A stretch of 21,012 nt of DNA from an uncultured Ruminiclostridium sp. (GTDB lineage Bacteria > Bacillota > Clostridia > Oscillospirales > Ruminococcaceae). Position 1 is the first letter of the stretch. Each line of letters starts with the position of its first letter. The position numbers and the translations under genes are program-made. Below, piece after piece: positions 1 through 7,033 of the stretch. A model generated the notes under the pieces. That model had not been told where the DNA came from. It did no database searches and saw nothing but the letters and a program-made list of their open reading frames with translations. The stretch is from positions 1-21,012 of the forward strand of contig CAKSIR010000026.1 of the NCBI GenBank assembly GCA_934462775.1, written 5' to 3'.

Positions 1-567
1 GGGGATGTGCTTCTTGACGGCGAGGATATTTATTCCTCAAAGGTAGATGTTACACTCCTCAGAAAACGCATTGGAATGGTGTTCCAGAAGCCGAATCCGT
101 TCCCGATGAGCATTTATGACAACGTTGCTTACGGAGCAAGGCTTCACGGAAGATATACCAAGTCGCAGCTTGATGAAATTGTTGAGGAAAGTCTGCGGGG
201 CGCGGCAATTTTCGATGAGGTCAAGGACAGACTGCATAAGTCGGCAATGGGCGTTTCGGGCGGTCAGCAACAGCGAATCTGCATTGCGAGAGCCATTGCC
301 GTTCACCCTGAGGTAATACTTATGGACGAACCGACCAGCGCCCTTGATCCGATTTCAACGCTGAAAATCGAGGAGCTTATGGCTGAGCTGAAAAAGAAAT
401 ACACAGTTGCCATTGTAACCCACAATATGCAGCAGGCAACGAGAATTTCCGACTACACAGCATTTTTCTACGTTGGCGAAATGGTTGAATTCGGCGAAAC
501 AAAGCAGATATTCTCAATGCCGAAGGATAAAAGAACAGAAGAATATATTACCGGCAGATTCGGTTAA
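1..567 (+). CDS. pstB: Phosphate ABC transporter ATP-binding protein PstB (5' truncated)
   Basis: This is the ATPase of the high-affinity PstSCAB phosphate importer; it sits on the cytoplasmic face of the membrane and couples ATP hydrolysis to phosphate uptake. The window starts inside the gene: 188 codons are visible against about 250 for the family. The N-terminus with Walker A is missing, and the GTG at 7 is internal, not a start. Visible in order are the Q-loop ([19 protein letters not shown], characteristic of PstB), the ABC signature SGGQQQR, Walker B with its catalytic glutamate (ILMDEP), the D-loop SALDP and the H-loop histidine in VTHNM. phoU follows 14 bases downstream, the standard pst operon order. 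Family identity is very secure. The operon is normally phosphate-starvation controlled, but its promoter lies outside the window. Confidence 0.97.
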   Translation, partial: GDVLLDGEDIYSSKVDVTLLRKRIGMVFQKPNPFPMSIYDNVAYGARLHGRYTKSQLDEIVEESLRGAAIFDEVKDRLHKSAMGVSGGQQQRICIARAIAVHPEVILMDEPTSALDPISTLKIEELMAELKKKYTVAIVTHNMQQATRISDYTAFFYVGEMVEFGETKQIFSMPKDKRTEEYITGRFG

Positions 568-581
568 TAAGGGGACGCAAA

Positions 582-1238
582 ATGAGAACGGTTTTTGATG
601 AAAAATTGAAAGACATGAACAACAGCCTGATTGAAATGGGCTCGCTGATTGAAACAGCAATTGCGGGTTCATTCAAGGCGCTCAAGACGGGCGACAAGGA
701 GCTTGCAAAAAAGATAATGCAGGACGACAAGGACGTTGACCGCATGGAGAAAACTATTGAGAGCAAGGCGCTTGATATTATGCTGCGTGAACAGCCGGTG
801 GCTGTAGATTTGAGAAAGGTTACCTGCGCGCTGAAAATTGTTACGGATATGGAACGTATCGGCGACAATGCGGCTGACATTGCAGAAATAAGCGTTTCAT
901 CCGACCTTGCGGGAATCTTTGACAAAATCAGCGGCATAGACAAGATGACAGTCAAAACTCTTGCCATGGTAAACGACGCAGTTACTGCCTTTGTCGAGCG
1001 TAAAACCGACCTTGCAAAGGAGGTAATGGAACGCGACGATGAAATCGACAGCCTATTCGATACGATAAAGCGCAAGCTGGTTGAAATGGTAAAAAGCGAC
1101 GAAAGCGTTACCGATATTGTAGTTGATACGCTGATGATAATAAAATACCTTGAACGAATTTCAGACCACGCCGTAAACATCTGCGAATGGGTTGAATTTC
1201 TCAGGACAGGCGAGTACAAAAATACCCGTATTCTATAA
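582..1238 (+). CDS. phoU: Phosphate-specific transport system accessory protein PhoU
   Basis: This is the negative regulator of Pst transport and phosphate signalling, a cytoplasmic, all-helical, metal-binding protein. It has 218 residues, normal for PhoU. Two copies of a three-helix-bundle repeat are visible, each with the acidic metal-cluster motifs: ERIGDNAADIAE in the first half and ERISDHAVNICEW in the second. The start ATG lies 14 bases after the pstB stop and has a GGGGA-type ribosome site, so the two genes are translated from one mRNA. A large hairpin with a T7 run follows 57 bases after the stop. No truncation is seen. Confidence 0.97.
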   Translation: MRTVFDEKLKDMNNSLIEMGSLIETAIAGSFKALKTGDKELAKKIMQDDKDVDRMEKTIESKALDIMLREQPVAVDLRKVTCALKIVTDMERIGDNAADIAEISVSSDLAGIFDKISGIDKMTVKTLAMVNDAVTAFVERKTDLAKEVMERDDEIDSLFDTIKRKLVEMVKSDESVTDIVVDTLMIIKYLERISDHAVNICEWVEFLRTGEYKNTRIL

Positions 1239-1293
1239 CTCAAAATGCACAAAAACTGACTTTTCCTGTAAACTAAATCCGCATAAATTAACA

Positions 1294-1322
1294 TTGCAAA
1301 AAAATCTGTATTATGTTACAAT
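1294..1322 (+). promoter_or_regulatory. Promoter for the HAD phosphatase gene, overlapping a palindrome
   Basis: TTGCAA (1294-1299) and TACAAT (1317-1322) are separated by 17 bp, giving a likely start near 1329 and a leader of about 33 nt before ATG 1362. The -10 lies inside the inverted repeat TGTTAC-N7-GTAACA (1314-1332). That repeat could be an operator or simply the upper stem of the terminator hairpin. Confidence 0.55.
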
Positions 1323-1349
1323 GCAAGTAACAGATACAGATTTTTTTGC
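1296..1349. terminator. Long bidirectional hairpin after phoU
   Basis: A perfect 15-bp inverted repeat (GCAAAAAAATCTGTA at 1296-1310, with its complement at 1335-1349) is topped by a second 6-bp stem (TGTTAC 1314-1319 / GTAACA 1327-1332) with a 7-nt loop. The A7/T7 tracts in the lower arms would give a T-run on either strand, so it can end the pst transcript. The right arm ends only 12 bases before the HAD start codon. Confidence 0.65.
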
Positions 1350-1361
1350 GAAAGAGGACAA

Positions 1362-2201
1362 ATGAAAGAGATAATTTTTGAAAAGGACAAGCCTGTAAAG
1401 CTGGTTGCAACGGATATGGACGGGACGCTTCTTGATGACAGCAAGAATTTCCCGCCGCATTTTTCAGAATATCTTGACGAGCTGAGAAGGCTTGACGTGC
1501 GTTTTTTTGCTGCCAGCGGCCGCTCCTATGTGTCGCTGAAAAAAGCGTTCGGCGAAGTTGGTTTGCTGGATAAGCTGGATTATATCTGCGATAACGGAGC
1601 GTTTATTGTTCGAGGCGGCAAGCCCGTTTTTATGTCGCTGATGGACTTTGAAAAGGTTCTTGAAATTGCAGAACTTTGCGCAAAGCTTAAGGTCACGCTT
1701 TTTCTGTGCGCAACTAACGGAACCTATCATCTTAACGACAACGCTGCACTTTATGACGAGGTGCGGAATTATTATCCCAACCTTACCTGTATGGAAAAGT
1801 TCAGCGATGTTCATGACGATGTGTTCAAGCTGACAATATTTGACGGGAACAATCCGCTGCTGTCAGGCTCGTACAAGGCGCTTGACGACAAATTCGGCGG
1901 CGAGTACAACGTTCAGGTCAGCGGCAGCCACTGGATAGACGTAATGAACAAGAGAATCAGCAAGGGCAGCGCAATGCTTGAGCTTCAAAAAGAACTTGGC
2001 ATAAATTACAGTGAAACAATGTCGTTCGGCGATTTCTACAATGACGCGGAAATGCTGAAGAACTCATATTACAGCGTGGTTATGGCAAACGCCAACGAGG
2101 ATATGAAGCAGTACGGGCGCTTTGAAACGGTTTCGAATAACGAACACGGCGTTGTTGTAGTTTTGAAAAAGCTGATCGATTATCTGAAAAATAATCGGTA
2201 A
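1362..2201 (+). CDS. Cof-type HAD-IIB family phosphatase
   Basis: This is a cytoplasmic haloacid-dehalogenase phosphatase of the Cof/YbiV type; such enzymes dephosphorylate sugar phosphates and related small molecules, and the substrate cannot be read from sequence. It has 279 residues, typical for the family. Motif I is DMDGTLLDD with nucleophile D18 and acid D20. Motif II is the serine in AASGRS, motif III the lysine near ISKGSAMLELQ, and motif IV is SFGDFYNDAEML with metal-binding aspartates. The cap domain lies between motifs II and III, as in type IIB. The ATG at 1362 follows AAAGAGGA. It has its own promoter within the phoU terminator region, so it need not belong to the pst operon. Confidence 0.93.
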   Translation: MKEIIFEKDKPVKLVATDMDGTLLDDSKNFPPHFSEYLDELRRLDVRFFAASGRSYVSLKKAFGEVGLLDKLDYICDNGAFIVRGGKPVFMSLMDFEKVLEIAELCAKLKVTLFLCATNGTYHLNDNAALYDEVRNYYPNLTCMEKFSDVHDDVFKLTIFDGNNPLLSGSYKALDDKFGGEYNVQVSGSHWIDVMNKRISKGSAMLELQKELGINYSETMSFGDFYNDAEMLKNSYYSVVMANANEDMKQYGRFETVSNNEHGVVVVLKKLIDYLKNNR

Positions 2202-2206
2202 ATCAG

Positions 2207-2235
2207 TTGACGGTGGAGCTTATTTGTGATATTCT
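2207..2235 (+). promoter_or_regulatory. Extended -10 promoter for the DUF4867-like gene
   Basis: TTGACG (2207-2212), a 17-bp spacer and TATTCT (2230-2235), with TG at 2227-2228 forming an extended -10. It lies just after the HAD stop codon and about 50 bases before ATG 2285. Confidence 0.6.
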
Positions 2236-2284
2236 AAGGTTATAAGGCAATTTTGCTGCGACAGCTTTTGAAAGGAATACTAAA

Positions 2285-2920
2285 ATGAAGATTTATTCAG
2301 TTACAGACAAGGAATTTGCACCATACGGAAAGGTGCTTGATGGATACGACGTTAAGGAGCTTATGAAAGCGCTTGATGAAAGCACTCCGCTGCCGGACGG
2401 CGTTGGATATGTTCCCAGTGTTGCCGCCCTTGAATACACGGGAGTTTTCGGCAAGCTTCAGAACAACGCATACGGCGGAATGCCTATTCAGATTGGCTAC
2501 TGCAACGGTCATAACACCAAGCTTAACTGTCTTGAATATCATCGTGACAGCGAAATTAACATTGGTCTTAACGACTTTATCCTGTTGGTTGCAAAGGCAG
2601 ACGATATTGTTGACGGCAAGCTTGATACATCAAAGGTAATGGCGTTTAAGGCAAACGCTGAGCAGGTGGTTGAGGTTTATGCAACAACTCTCCACTACGC
2701 GCCGTGTCATGCAGAAAAGGACGGCTGGTTCAAGGTTATTATTGTTCTCCCGAAGGGTACAAACGGACCTGCTCCCGAAATCGCCGCGCTTAATGCAGAG
2801 GATAAGACCCTCCGCGCCTGCAACAAATGGCTTCTTGCTCATAAGGACAGCGCTGAAGCAAGCGACGGCGCTTACATCGGTCTTACAGGCGAAAATATAG
2901 ACATAGCTGAACTGCTTTAA
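2285..2920 (+). CDS. DUF4867-like (cupin-type) protein
   Basis: This soluble protein of 211 residues has no signal peptide or membrane segment. I recognise it as resembling the DUF4867 family of Clostridia, which is distantly cupin/ureidoglycolate-lyase-like; that assignment is from memory of the family's style and is not certain. Conserved-looking features include an N-terminal FAPYGKVLDGY, a central CLEYHRDSEINIG stretch with possible metal ligands (E, H, E) and a later TTLHYAPCHAEKDGWFKVIIVLPKGTN typical of the cupin second half. The start is preceded by AAAGGAA at good spacing. No catalytic role is established. The neighbouring HAD phosphatase could suggest sugar metabolism, but each gene has its own promoter, so this is weak. 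Confidence 0.75.
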   Translation: MKIYSVTDKEFAPYGKVLDGYDVKELMKALDESTPLPDGVGYVPSVAALEYTGVFGKLQNNAYGGMPIQIGYCNGHNTKLNCLEYHRDSEINIGLNDFILLVAKADDIVDGKLDTSKVMAFKANAEQVVEVYATTLHYAPCHAEKDGWFKVIIVLPKGTNGPAPEIAALNAEDKTLRACNKWLLAHKDSAEASDGAYIGLTGENIDIAELL

Positions 2921-2931
2921 AAAGCAGTTCA
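2908..2931. repeat. 10-bp hairpin across the stop codon of the DUF4867-like gene
   Basis: TGAACTGCTT (2908-2917) and AAGCAGTTCA (2922-2931) form a perfect stem with loop TAAA, which contains most of the TAA stop (2918-2920). No T-run follows on the + strand, so it is not a complete terminator by itself; it may protect the mRNA 3' end or assist the adjacent hairpin. Confidence 0.5.
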
Positions 2932-2933
2932 TG

Positions 2934-2968
2934 AAAAAAGGCTCTTCCACGATGATGAAAGAGCCTTT
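2934..2968 (-). terminator. Terminator of the tetR-type gene (weakly bidirectional)
   Basis: The stem AAAGGCTCTT (2937-2946) / AAGAGCCTTT (2959-2968) has a 12-nt loop. On the minus strand the stem runs into six or more T (complement of the A-run 2934-2939), directly after the TetR stop codon. On the plus strand the downstream sequence is only T-rich, so termination there would be weaker. Confidence 0.75.
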
Positions 2969-2970
2969 GC

Positions 2971-3561
2971 TTATTTTTGATTAAGTCTGAATCCCTCAAG
3001 ACCTCTGCTTGCAAGCGTGCCGCTTATATGGGCAATTTCCTCAAGAGAAGCGGTGGTTTCGTTTTTGAACCAGCTTATGTAAAGAGCGATAACTCCCGAC
3101 GAAACATACTCCATGAGAATTTCCACCTTTTCCTTAGGCACAGGCAGAACGTCCTTCAAAAGCTCGATTCCGGCTTGCTTAAAGAGGTTCTTTACCTTTG
3201 TTTTCATCAGGTTCCCCGCACCTGAGCAGATATAGTTCCTGTAAAAATCCGTGTCGGAATTTATTGTGCCGTTTATGCTTTCAAAAAGGCAGTATGGGTT
3301 TTCGATAATGTTTGCGGTGCTGGTTGCTTCCTTGAAAACCGCGTATATTTTTTCGATTATTTCGTCCTCGATTTCGTTAAGCACATCCTCAATGGACGTG
3401 TAGTGCGAATAGAAGGTTTTTCGGTTTACATCGGCCTTTTCGGTGAGTTCCTTTACAGTGATTCTTCCTATGGGCTTTATTGACGCAAGCTCAACAAGCG
3501 CGTTGTGCATGGCGCGTTTGGTTTTGATTGTTCTTCTGTCAATACGTGGTTTGTTTTCCAT
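2971..3561 (-). CDS. TetR/AcrR family transcriptional regulator
   Basis: This is a DNA-binding repressor of 196 residues, usual for TetR. The N-terminal helix-turn-helix lies at about residues 34-58 (ITVKELTEKADVNRKTFYSHY), which is strongly family-diagnostic. The C-terminal ligand-binding and dimer domain resembles the group often labelled TetR_C_7/8 (related to DhaS-like regulators), ending in a helix with ISGTLASRGLEGFRL. The start at 3561 is preceded on the minus strand by AAAGGAAAAAG. A palindrome over its own -10 suggests autoregulation. It is divergent from recQ and convergent with the DUF4867-like gene. Neither is an obvious transporter or drug target gene, so its regulon beyond itself is unknown. 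Confidence 0.93.
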   Translation of the reverse strand: MENKPRIDRRTIKTKRAMHNALVELASIKPIGRITVKELTEKADVNRKTFYSHYTSIEDVLNEIEDEIIEKIYAVFKEATSTANIIENPYCLFESINGTINSDTDFYRNYICSGAGNLMKTKVKNLFKQAGIELLKDVLPVPKEKVEILMEYVSSGVIALYISWFKNETTASLEEIAHISGTLASRGLEGFRLNQK

Positions 3562-3582
3562 ATCAAGCTTTTTCCTTTCATA

Positions 3583-3605
3583 TTATACTGTTATTTGTAG
3601 TATAA
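3583..3605. promoter_or_regulatory. Probable TetR operator (23-bp palindrome)
   Basis: TTATACT (3583-3589) and AGTATAA (3599-3605) form an inverted repeat with a 9-bp centre. The right arm covers the -10 of the tetR promoter, the classic position for autorepression by a dimeric TetR regulator. This assignment is inferred from position and symmetry only. Confidence 0.5.
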
Positions 3606-3627
3606 CACACAATAGAGTAAAAAGCAA
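3599..3627 (-). promoter_or_regulatory. Promoter of the tetR-type gene
   Basis: Reading the minus strand, TTGCTT (3627-3622), a 17-bp spacer and TATACT (3604-3599). A second TATAAT occurs downstream at 3587-3582 without an equally spaced -35. Confidence 0.55.
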
Positions 3628-3689
3628 CATTTGTGGTATAAAGTTACATATAAAAATTATATGTGTATATATCATAAAAATAATCTCGT

Positions 3690-3718
3690 TTGACAATTGC
3701 GCCGATAAGGTCTATAAT
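3690..3718 (+). promoter_or_regulatory. Perfect-consensus sigma-A promoter of recQ
   Basis: TTGACA (3690-3695), a 17-bp spacer and TATAAT (3713-3718): both hexamers match consensus at every position. The expected start point is near 3725. That places the in-frame ATG at 3722 at or before the RNA start, so translation must begin at ATG 3752. Confidence 0.85.
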
Positions 3719-3751
3719 TAAATGGATTTATATAACTTATGGCGAGGCAAT

Positions 3752-5572
3752 ATGGAAAAGAGCAGGCTTTTAAAACAATATTTCGGACATTCATCGTTCC
3801 GCGAGGGACAGGGCGAGCTGATAGATAATCTCATAAGCGGCAGGGACGTTATCGGTATTATGCCGACAGGCGCAGGAAAATCAGTGTGTTATCAGATTCC
3901 GGCTCTTATGCTTGAAGGTGTGGCAATAGTAATTTCGCCGCTGATTTCTCTTATGAAGGATCAGGTAAATTCGCTTACCGAAGCGGGAATAAAGGCGGCT
4001 TTTCTGAACAGCTCCCTTGCTCAGTGGGAGTATTATGACATTCTTGACAGAGCCGAACAGGGCGAGTACAAAATCCTGTATGTTGCTCCGGAGCGGCTTT
4101 CAGCGGAGAATTTCGTTGAATTTGCAAAGCACACTGAAATCTCCCTTGTCATTGTAGACGAAGCTCACTGCGTATCTCAATGGGGTCAGGATTTCCGTCC
4201 GAGCTATCTTAAAATAGTTGACTTTATAAATGCTTTGCCAAAACGTCCTGCCGTAGGCGCGTTTACCGCGACCGCAACCAGACAGGTTCGGGACGACATA
4301 AGCGGTATTTTGCAGCTGAAAAATCCATTTGTTGTAACGACGGGATTTGACCGCAGCAATCTGTATTTCGAGGTTCAGCAGCCTAAGGATAAAATGGCGG
4401 AGCTTTACCGCTTGATGGAGCGCTATAAAAATCAAAGCGGCATTGTTTACTGCATTTCCCGCAAAAACGTTGAGGAGGTCTGCGAAAAGCTGTGCGGCGC
4501 AGGCTATGACGCTACTCGCTACCACGCAGGGCTTAATGACGAGGAACGCCGCAGAAATCAGGAGGACTTCATTTACGACAGAAAAAGAGTGATGGTTGCA
4601 ACAAATGCATTTGGAATGGGCATTGACAAGTCCAATGTGTCTTTTGTAATCCACTACAATATGCCCAAAAACATGGAAAGCTACTATCAGGAGGCAGGCC
4701 GCGCAGGACGCGACGGTTCGCCTGCGGAGTGCGTACTGCTGTACGGAAAACGCGATGTGCGAACCAACGAGTTTCTCATAGACAAAAGCGAAAACAGCGA
4801 GCTTGACGAGGAGCAGTCTGAGCAGATAAAGCAGCTTGACCGTGAAAGGCTGAAGCTGATGACCTATTACAGCACCACTTCCGATTGCCTTAGACAGTAT
4901 ATGCTGAGGTATTTCGGGGAGAGAGCGCCTGACCACTGCGGCAATTGCTCCAACTGCAACGCAGGCTATGAAATGACTGATATTACTCTTGCCGCGCAGA
5001 AAATCGTTTCCTGCGTCTATCGTCTTGAGCAGCGGAACAGACGTGTGGGAGCGTCAACGATTGTTGAAATCCTCCGCGGCAGCAAAAGCAGGAGAATGAC
5101 AGAAAACGGCTTTGAAACCCTTTCTACATACGGAATAATGAGCGACAGCAATACAAGCTCTCTTCGCAGAATAGTCGAGTTTCTGATTCGGGAGAATTAC
5201 CTTGCCGAAACAGGCGAGGAATATCACGTTGTTGAAATGACCGAAAAATCGCGGACGGTTATTAAGCCTGCTGCGCCAATTCGCATGAAAACGCCGAAAA
5301 TTGAGGAGAATAAAGAGAAAGAGGTAAGGCAGCCGCCCGTCAGCAGCGAGCTGCTTGATAGGCTCAAACAGCTCAGACATAAGCTTGCGAACAGTGAGCG
5401 CGTACCGGCATACGTTATTTTTACCGACGCTGCGCTTATGGATATGTGCAGGAAATTGCCGCAAAGCAAGGCGGAGTTTCTCAATATTTCGGGTGTAGGC
5501 GAGGTAAAGCTGAACAAGTACGGCGATAAATTCATGGAAGTTATCGGCAGTTGGAAAAAGGAACAGGAATAA
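3752..5572 (+). CDS. recQ: ATP-dependent DNA helicase RecQ
   Basis: This is a 3'-5' superfamily 2 helicase for recombination and replication-fork repair. From ATG 3752 it has 606 residues, like E. coli RecQ. In order: motif 0 (FREGQ), Walker A TGAGKS (K43), DEAH box with the RecQ-specific aromatic loop DEAHCVSQWGQDFRP (from residue 136), motif III FTATAT, motif V GMGIDKSNV, and motif VI QEAGRAGRDG with the arginine finger. The RQC zinc site follows as C379, C396, C399 and C402, close to the known spacing. A winged-helix region and a C-terminal HRDC domain (about residues 520-600, ending in ISGVGEVKLNKYGDKFMEVI) complete the protein. An in-frame ATG at 3722 is rejected because it falls at the transcription start. 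A GGCGAGG ribosome site lies at 3741-3747, rather close to the start. Confidence 0.97.
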   Translation: MEKSRLLKQYFGHSSFREGQGELIDNLISGRDVIGIMPTGAGKSVCYQIPALMLEGVAIVISPLISLMKDQVNSLTEAGIKAAFLNSSLAQWEYYDILDRAEQGEYKILYVAPERLSAENFVEFAKHTEISLVIVDEAHCVSQWGQDFRPSYLKIVDFINALPKRPAVGAFTATATRQVRDDISGILQLKNPFVVTTGFDRSNLYFEVQQPKDKMAELYRLMERYKNQSGIVYCISRKNVEEVCEKLCGAGYDATRYHAGLNDEERRRNQEDFIYDRKRVMVATNAFGMGIDKSNVSFVIHYNMPKNMESYYQEAGRAGRDGSPAECVLLYGKRDVRTNEFLIDKSENSELDEEQSEQIKQLDRERLKLMTYYSTTSDCLRQYMLRYFGERAPDHCGNCSNCNAGYEMTDITLAAQKIVSCVYRLEQRNRRVGASTIVEILRGSKSRRMTENGFETLSTYGIMSDSNTSSLRRIVEFLIRENYLAETGEEYHVVEMTEKSRTVIKPAAPIRMKTPKIEENKEKEVRQPPVSSELLDRLKQLRHKLANSERVPAYVIFTDAALMDMCRKLPQSKAEFLNISGVGEVKLNKYGDKFMEVIGSWKKEQE

Positions 5573-5600
5573 AAAATCTCCGCTGCATGGCGGAGATTTT
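5573..5600. terminator. Bidirectional terminator between recQ and the LRR lipoprotein gene
   Basis: The stem AAAATCTCCGC (5573-5583) / GCGGAGATTTT (5590-5600) has a 6-nt loop and A/T tracts on both outer sides. It serves both convergent genes: it begins right after the recQ stop and ends 3 bases from the stop of the minus-strand gene. Confidence 0.85.
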
Positions 5601-5603
5601 CGT

Positions 5604-6887
5604 TTATTCAATTGGGAGCGTGTAAATAAATCCGCTCTCTTCAAGCAGCGTACACTTTTTAAATGAATTCTTGCCAACAGTTTTTACTGTATCGGGAAGA
5701 TTTACTTCTGCAAGGCTTTCACAGCCGTAGAACATATAGTCGGCAATTTCGTCAACAGACGGTGGGATTGTGACTGAAACAAGTCCGGAACATTTCTGGA
5801 ACACGCTGTTTTCAAATTTCGTAACTGTATCGGGAATTTCAATTGCCGTCAGCGATCTGCACTCCTGGAACGCACCTGCGCAAAGAGTTTTGACGGAAGC
5901 AGGAATTTTCACGTCTGTAAGCGATGTACATTCGCAGAATGTGTAATCTGGAATTTCGGTGAGCGATTCTGAAATTTTTGCTGATGCAAGGCTTGTGCAG
6001 CCGCGGAAAACACTGTCCTCCATTGATGTAACCGAGTTTGGAATCAACACATCTGTAAGGGAAGAACAGCCCTTGAATGCGCCTGCTTTTATTTCTGTAA
6101 CCGTTTCGGGGATATTTATTGATTCGAGAGCAGAGCAGCCGCTGAAGCAGCCTGTTTCAATGACAGAAACAGGTGACAGGCGTACTGTTATTAGGCTCGG
6201 GCTATATGCAAAGGCGTATTTACCGATTGATGTTACGCTGTCGGAGAATGTTACTGCTTTAAGAGCTGCATTGCACCAGAATGCAGCCTCCTCAATGGTT
6301 TCAACACCGTCCGCAAGAGTTATGTATTCTGCCGAGCAGTCGGAGAAAGCAAACTTGCCGATAGTTTTGATTCCATCGGGAACAGCTACGTCCTTTTCAT
6401 TTCCGTTGTACGCGTAAAGAACGGTGCCTGCCGTAACGAATCCTTCCTGCGAATTAAGCCACGGAGTGCCGAAAAATGCGCTTGCACCTACTGAGCCGAC
6501 AGTTGACGGGATTATGATTTCGGAGAGCCTTGAGCAGTCGGAAAAGGCTTTTTCTCCGATTGACGTAACGCTGTCGGGAATTGTAACGGACGTAATATCG
6601 CTGTTGCCTGCAAAGGCGCTGTCGCCGATTGATGATACGGTTTTTCCGTCTATGCTGCCGGGAATTGCAAACACAGCCGCTTCACCGCTATATGCAGTGA
6701 TTTGCAGCGTTCCATCATCGAGCAAAGCTGTTTCAAAGCTGCTTTCATCAGGAGCGGAGATGTTTTCCGCAGAGGCTGACGAGGTGGTCTGCATAGCGTC
6801 GGACGCCGCATTTCCTGAGCCGCAGGCGGTAAAAACCGCAATAAATGTCATAGCTGCAATTGCAGCATATATGTAACGTTTTTTCAT
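5604..6887 (-). CDS. BspA-like leucine-rich repeat (LRR_5) lipoprotein
   Basis: This is a secreted, probably membrane-anchored surface protein of 427 residues. The N-terminus has a lysine/arginine start, a hydrophobic segment and FTAC, with C22 as the likely lipid-modified cysteine (F at -3 is not ideal for a lipobox). A serine/alanine-rich linker follows. From about residue 75 to the end come around a dozen repeats of 22-24 residues of the form IPDSVTSIGEKAFSDCSSLT, the BspA/Treponema-type LRR (LRR_5). Such proteins are common in gut Clostridia and bind host or microbial surface ligands; the ligand here is unknown. The start is preceded on the minus strand by GAAAGGAC. A strong promoter lies 33 bases upstream, divergent from the SGNH lipoprotein gene. 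Confidence 0.9.
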   Translation of the reverse strand: MKKRYIYAAIAAMTFIAVFTACGSGNAASDAMQTTSSASAENISAPDESSFETALLDDGTLQITAYSGEAAVFAIPGSIDGKTVSSIGDSAFAGNSDITSVTIPDSVTSIGEKAFSDCSRLSEIIIPSTVGSVGASAFFGTPWLNSQEGFVTAGTVLYAYNGNEKDVAVPDGIKTIGKFAFSDCSAEYITLADGVETIEEAAFWCNAALKAVTFSDSVTSIGKYAFAYSPSLITVRLSPVSVIETGCFSGCSALESINIPETVTEIKAGAFKGCSSLTDVLIPNSVTSMEDSVFRGCTSLASAKISESLTEIPDYTFCECTSLTDVKIPASVKTLCAGAFQECRSLTAIEIPDTVTKFENSVFQKCSGLVSVTIPPSVDEIADYMFYGCESLAEVNLPDTVKTVGKNSFKKCTLLEESGFIYTLPIE

Positions 6888-6919
6888 AGTTAGTCCTTTC
6901 GGTTAAAGGTTTCCAGTAA

Positions 6920-6948
6920 ATTATAGCTTATTTTGTGTTTAAAGTCAA
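6920..6948 (-). promoter_or_regulatory. Promoter of the LRR lipoprotein gene
   Basis: On the minus strand, TTGACT (6948-6943), a 17-bp spacer and TATAAT (6925-6920): one mismatch from full consensus. Confidence 0.75.
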
Positions 6949-6976
6949 TAATTGCCTTATAGCTTATAAAGCTCTG

Positions 6977-7005
6977 TTTACTTTTTTTACTGTTTGTGCT
7001 ATAAT
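6977..7005 (+). promoter_or_regulatory. Extended -10 promoter of the SGNH lipoprotein gene
   Basis: TTTACT (6977-6982), a 17-bp spacer and TATAAT (7000-7005), with TG at 6997-6998 giving an extended -10. The start point would be near 7012, so the in-frame ATG at 6935 is upstream of the RNA and cannot be the start. Confidence 0.75.
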
Positions 7006-7033
7006 TGTCCACATGAAGATTATGGAGGTTAAT

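Noticed and set aside
548..1294. 248-codon minus-strand frame antisense to phoU
   Set aside because: Low-complexity Ser/Ile-rich translation, no ribosome site, entirely opposite a clear PhoU; a shadow frame.
3722..3751. Upstream ATG for recQ
   Set aside because: It lies at the predicted transcription start of a perfect promoter; ATG 3752 aligns better with RecQ N-termini.
4100..4936. 278-codon minus-strand frame antisense to recQ
   Set aside because: No recognisable domain or ribosome site, and the opposite strand carries the conserved helicase motifs.
6935..7033. N-terminal extension of the SGNH lipoprotein
   Set aside because: It would span the promoter; the lipoprotein signal peptide and GGAGG site begin at 7034.
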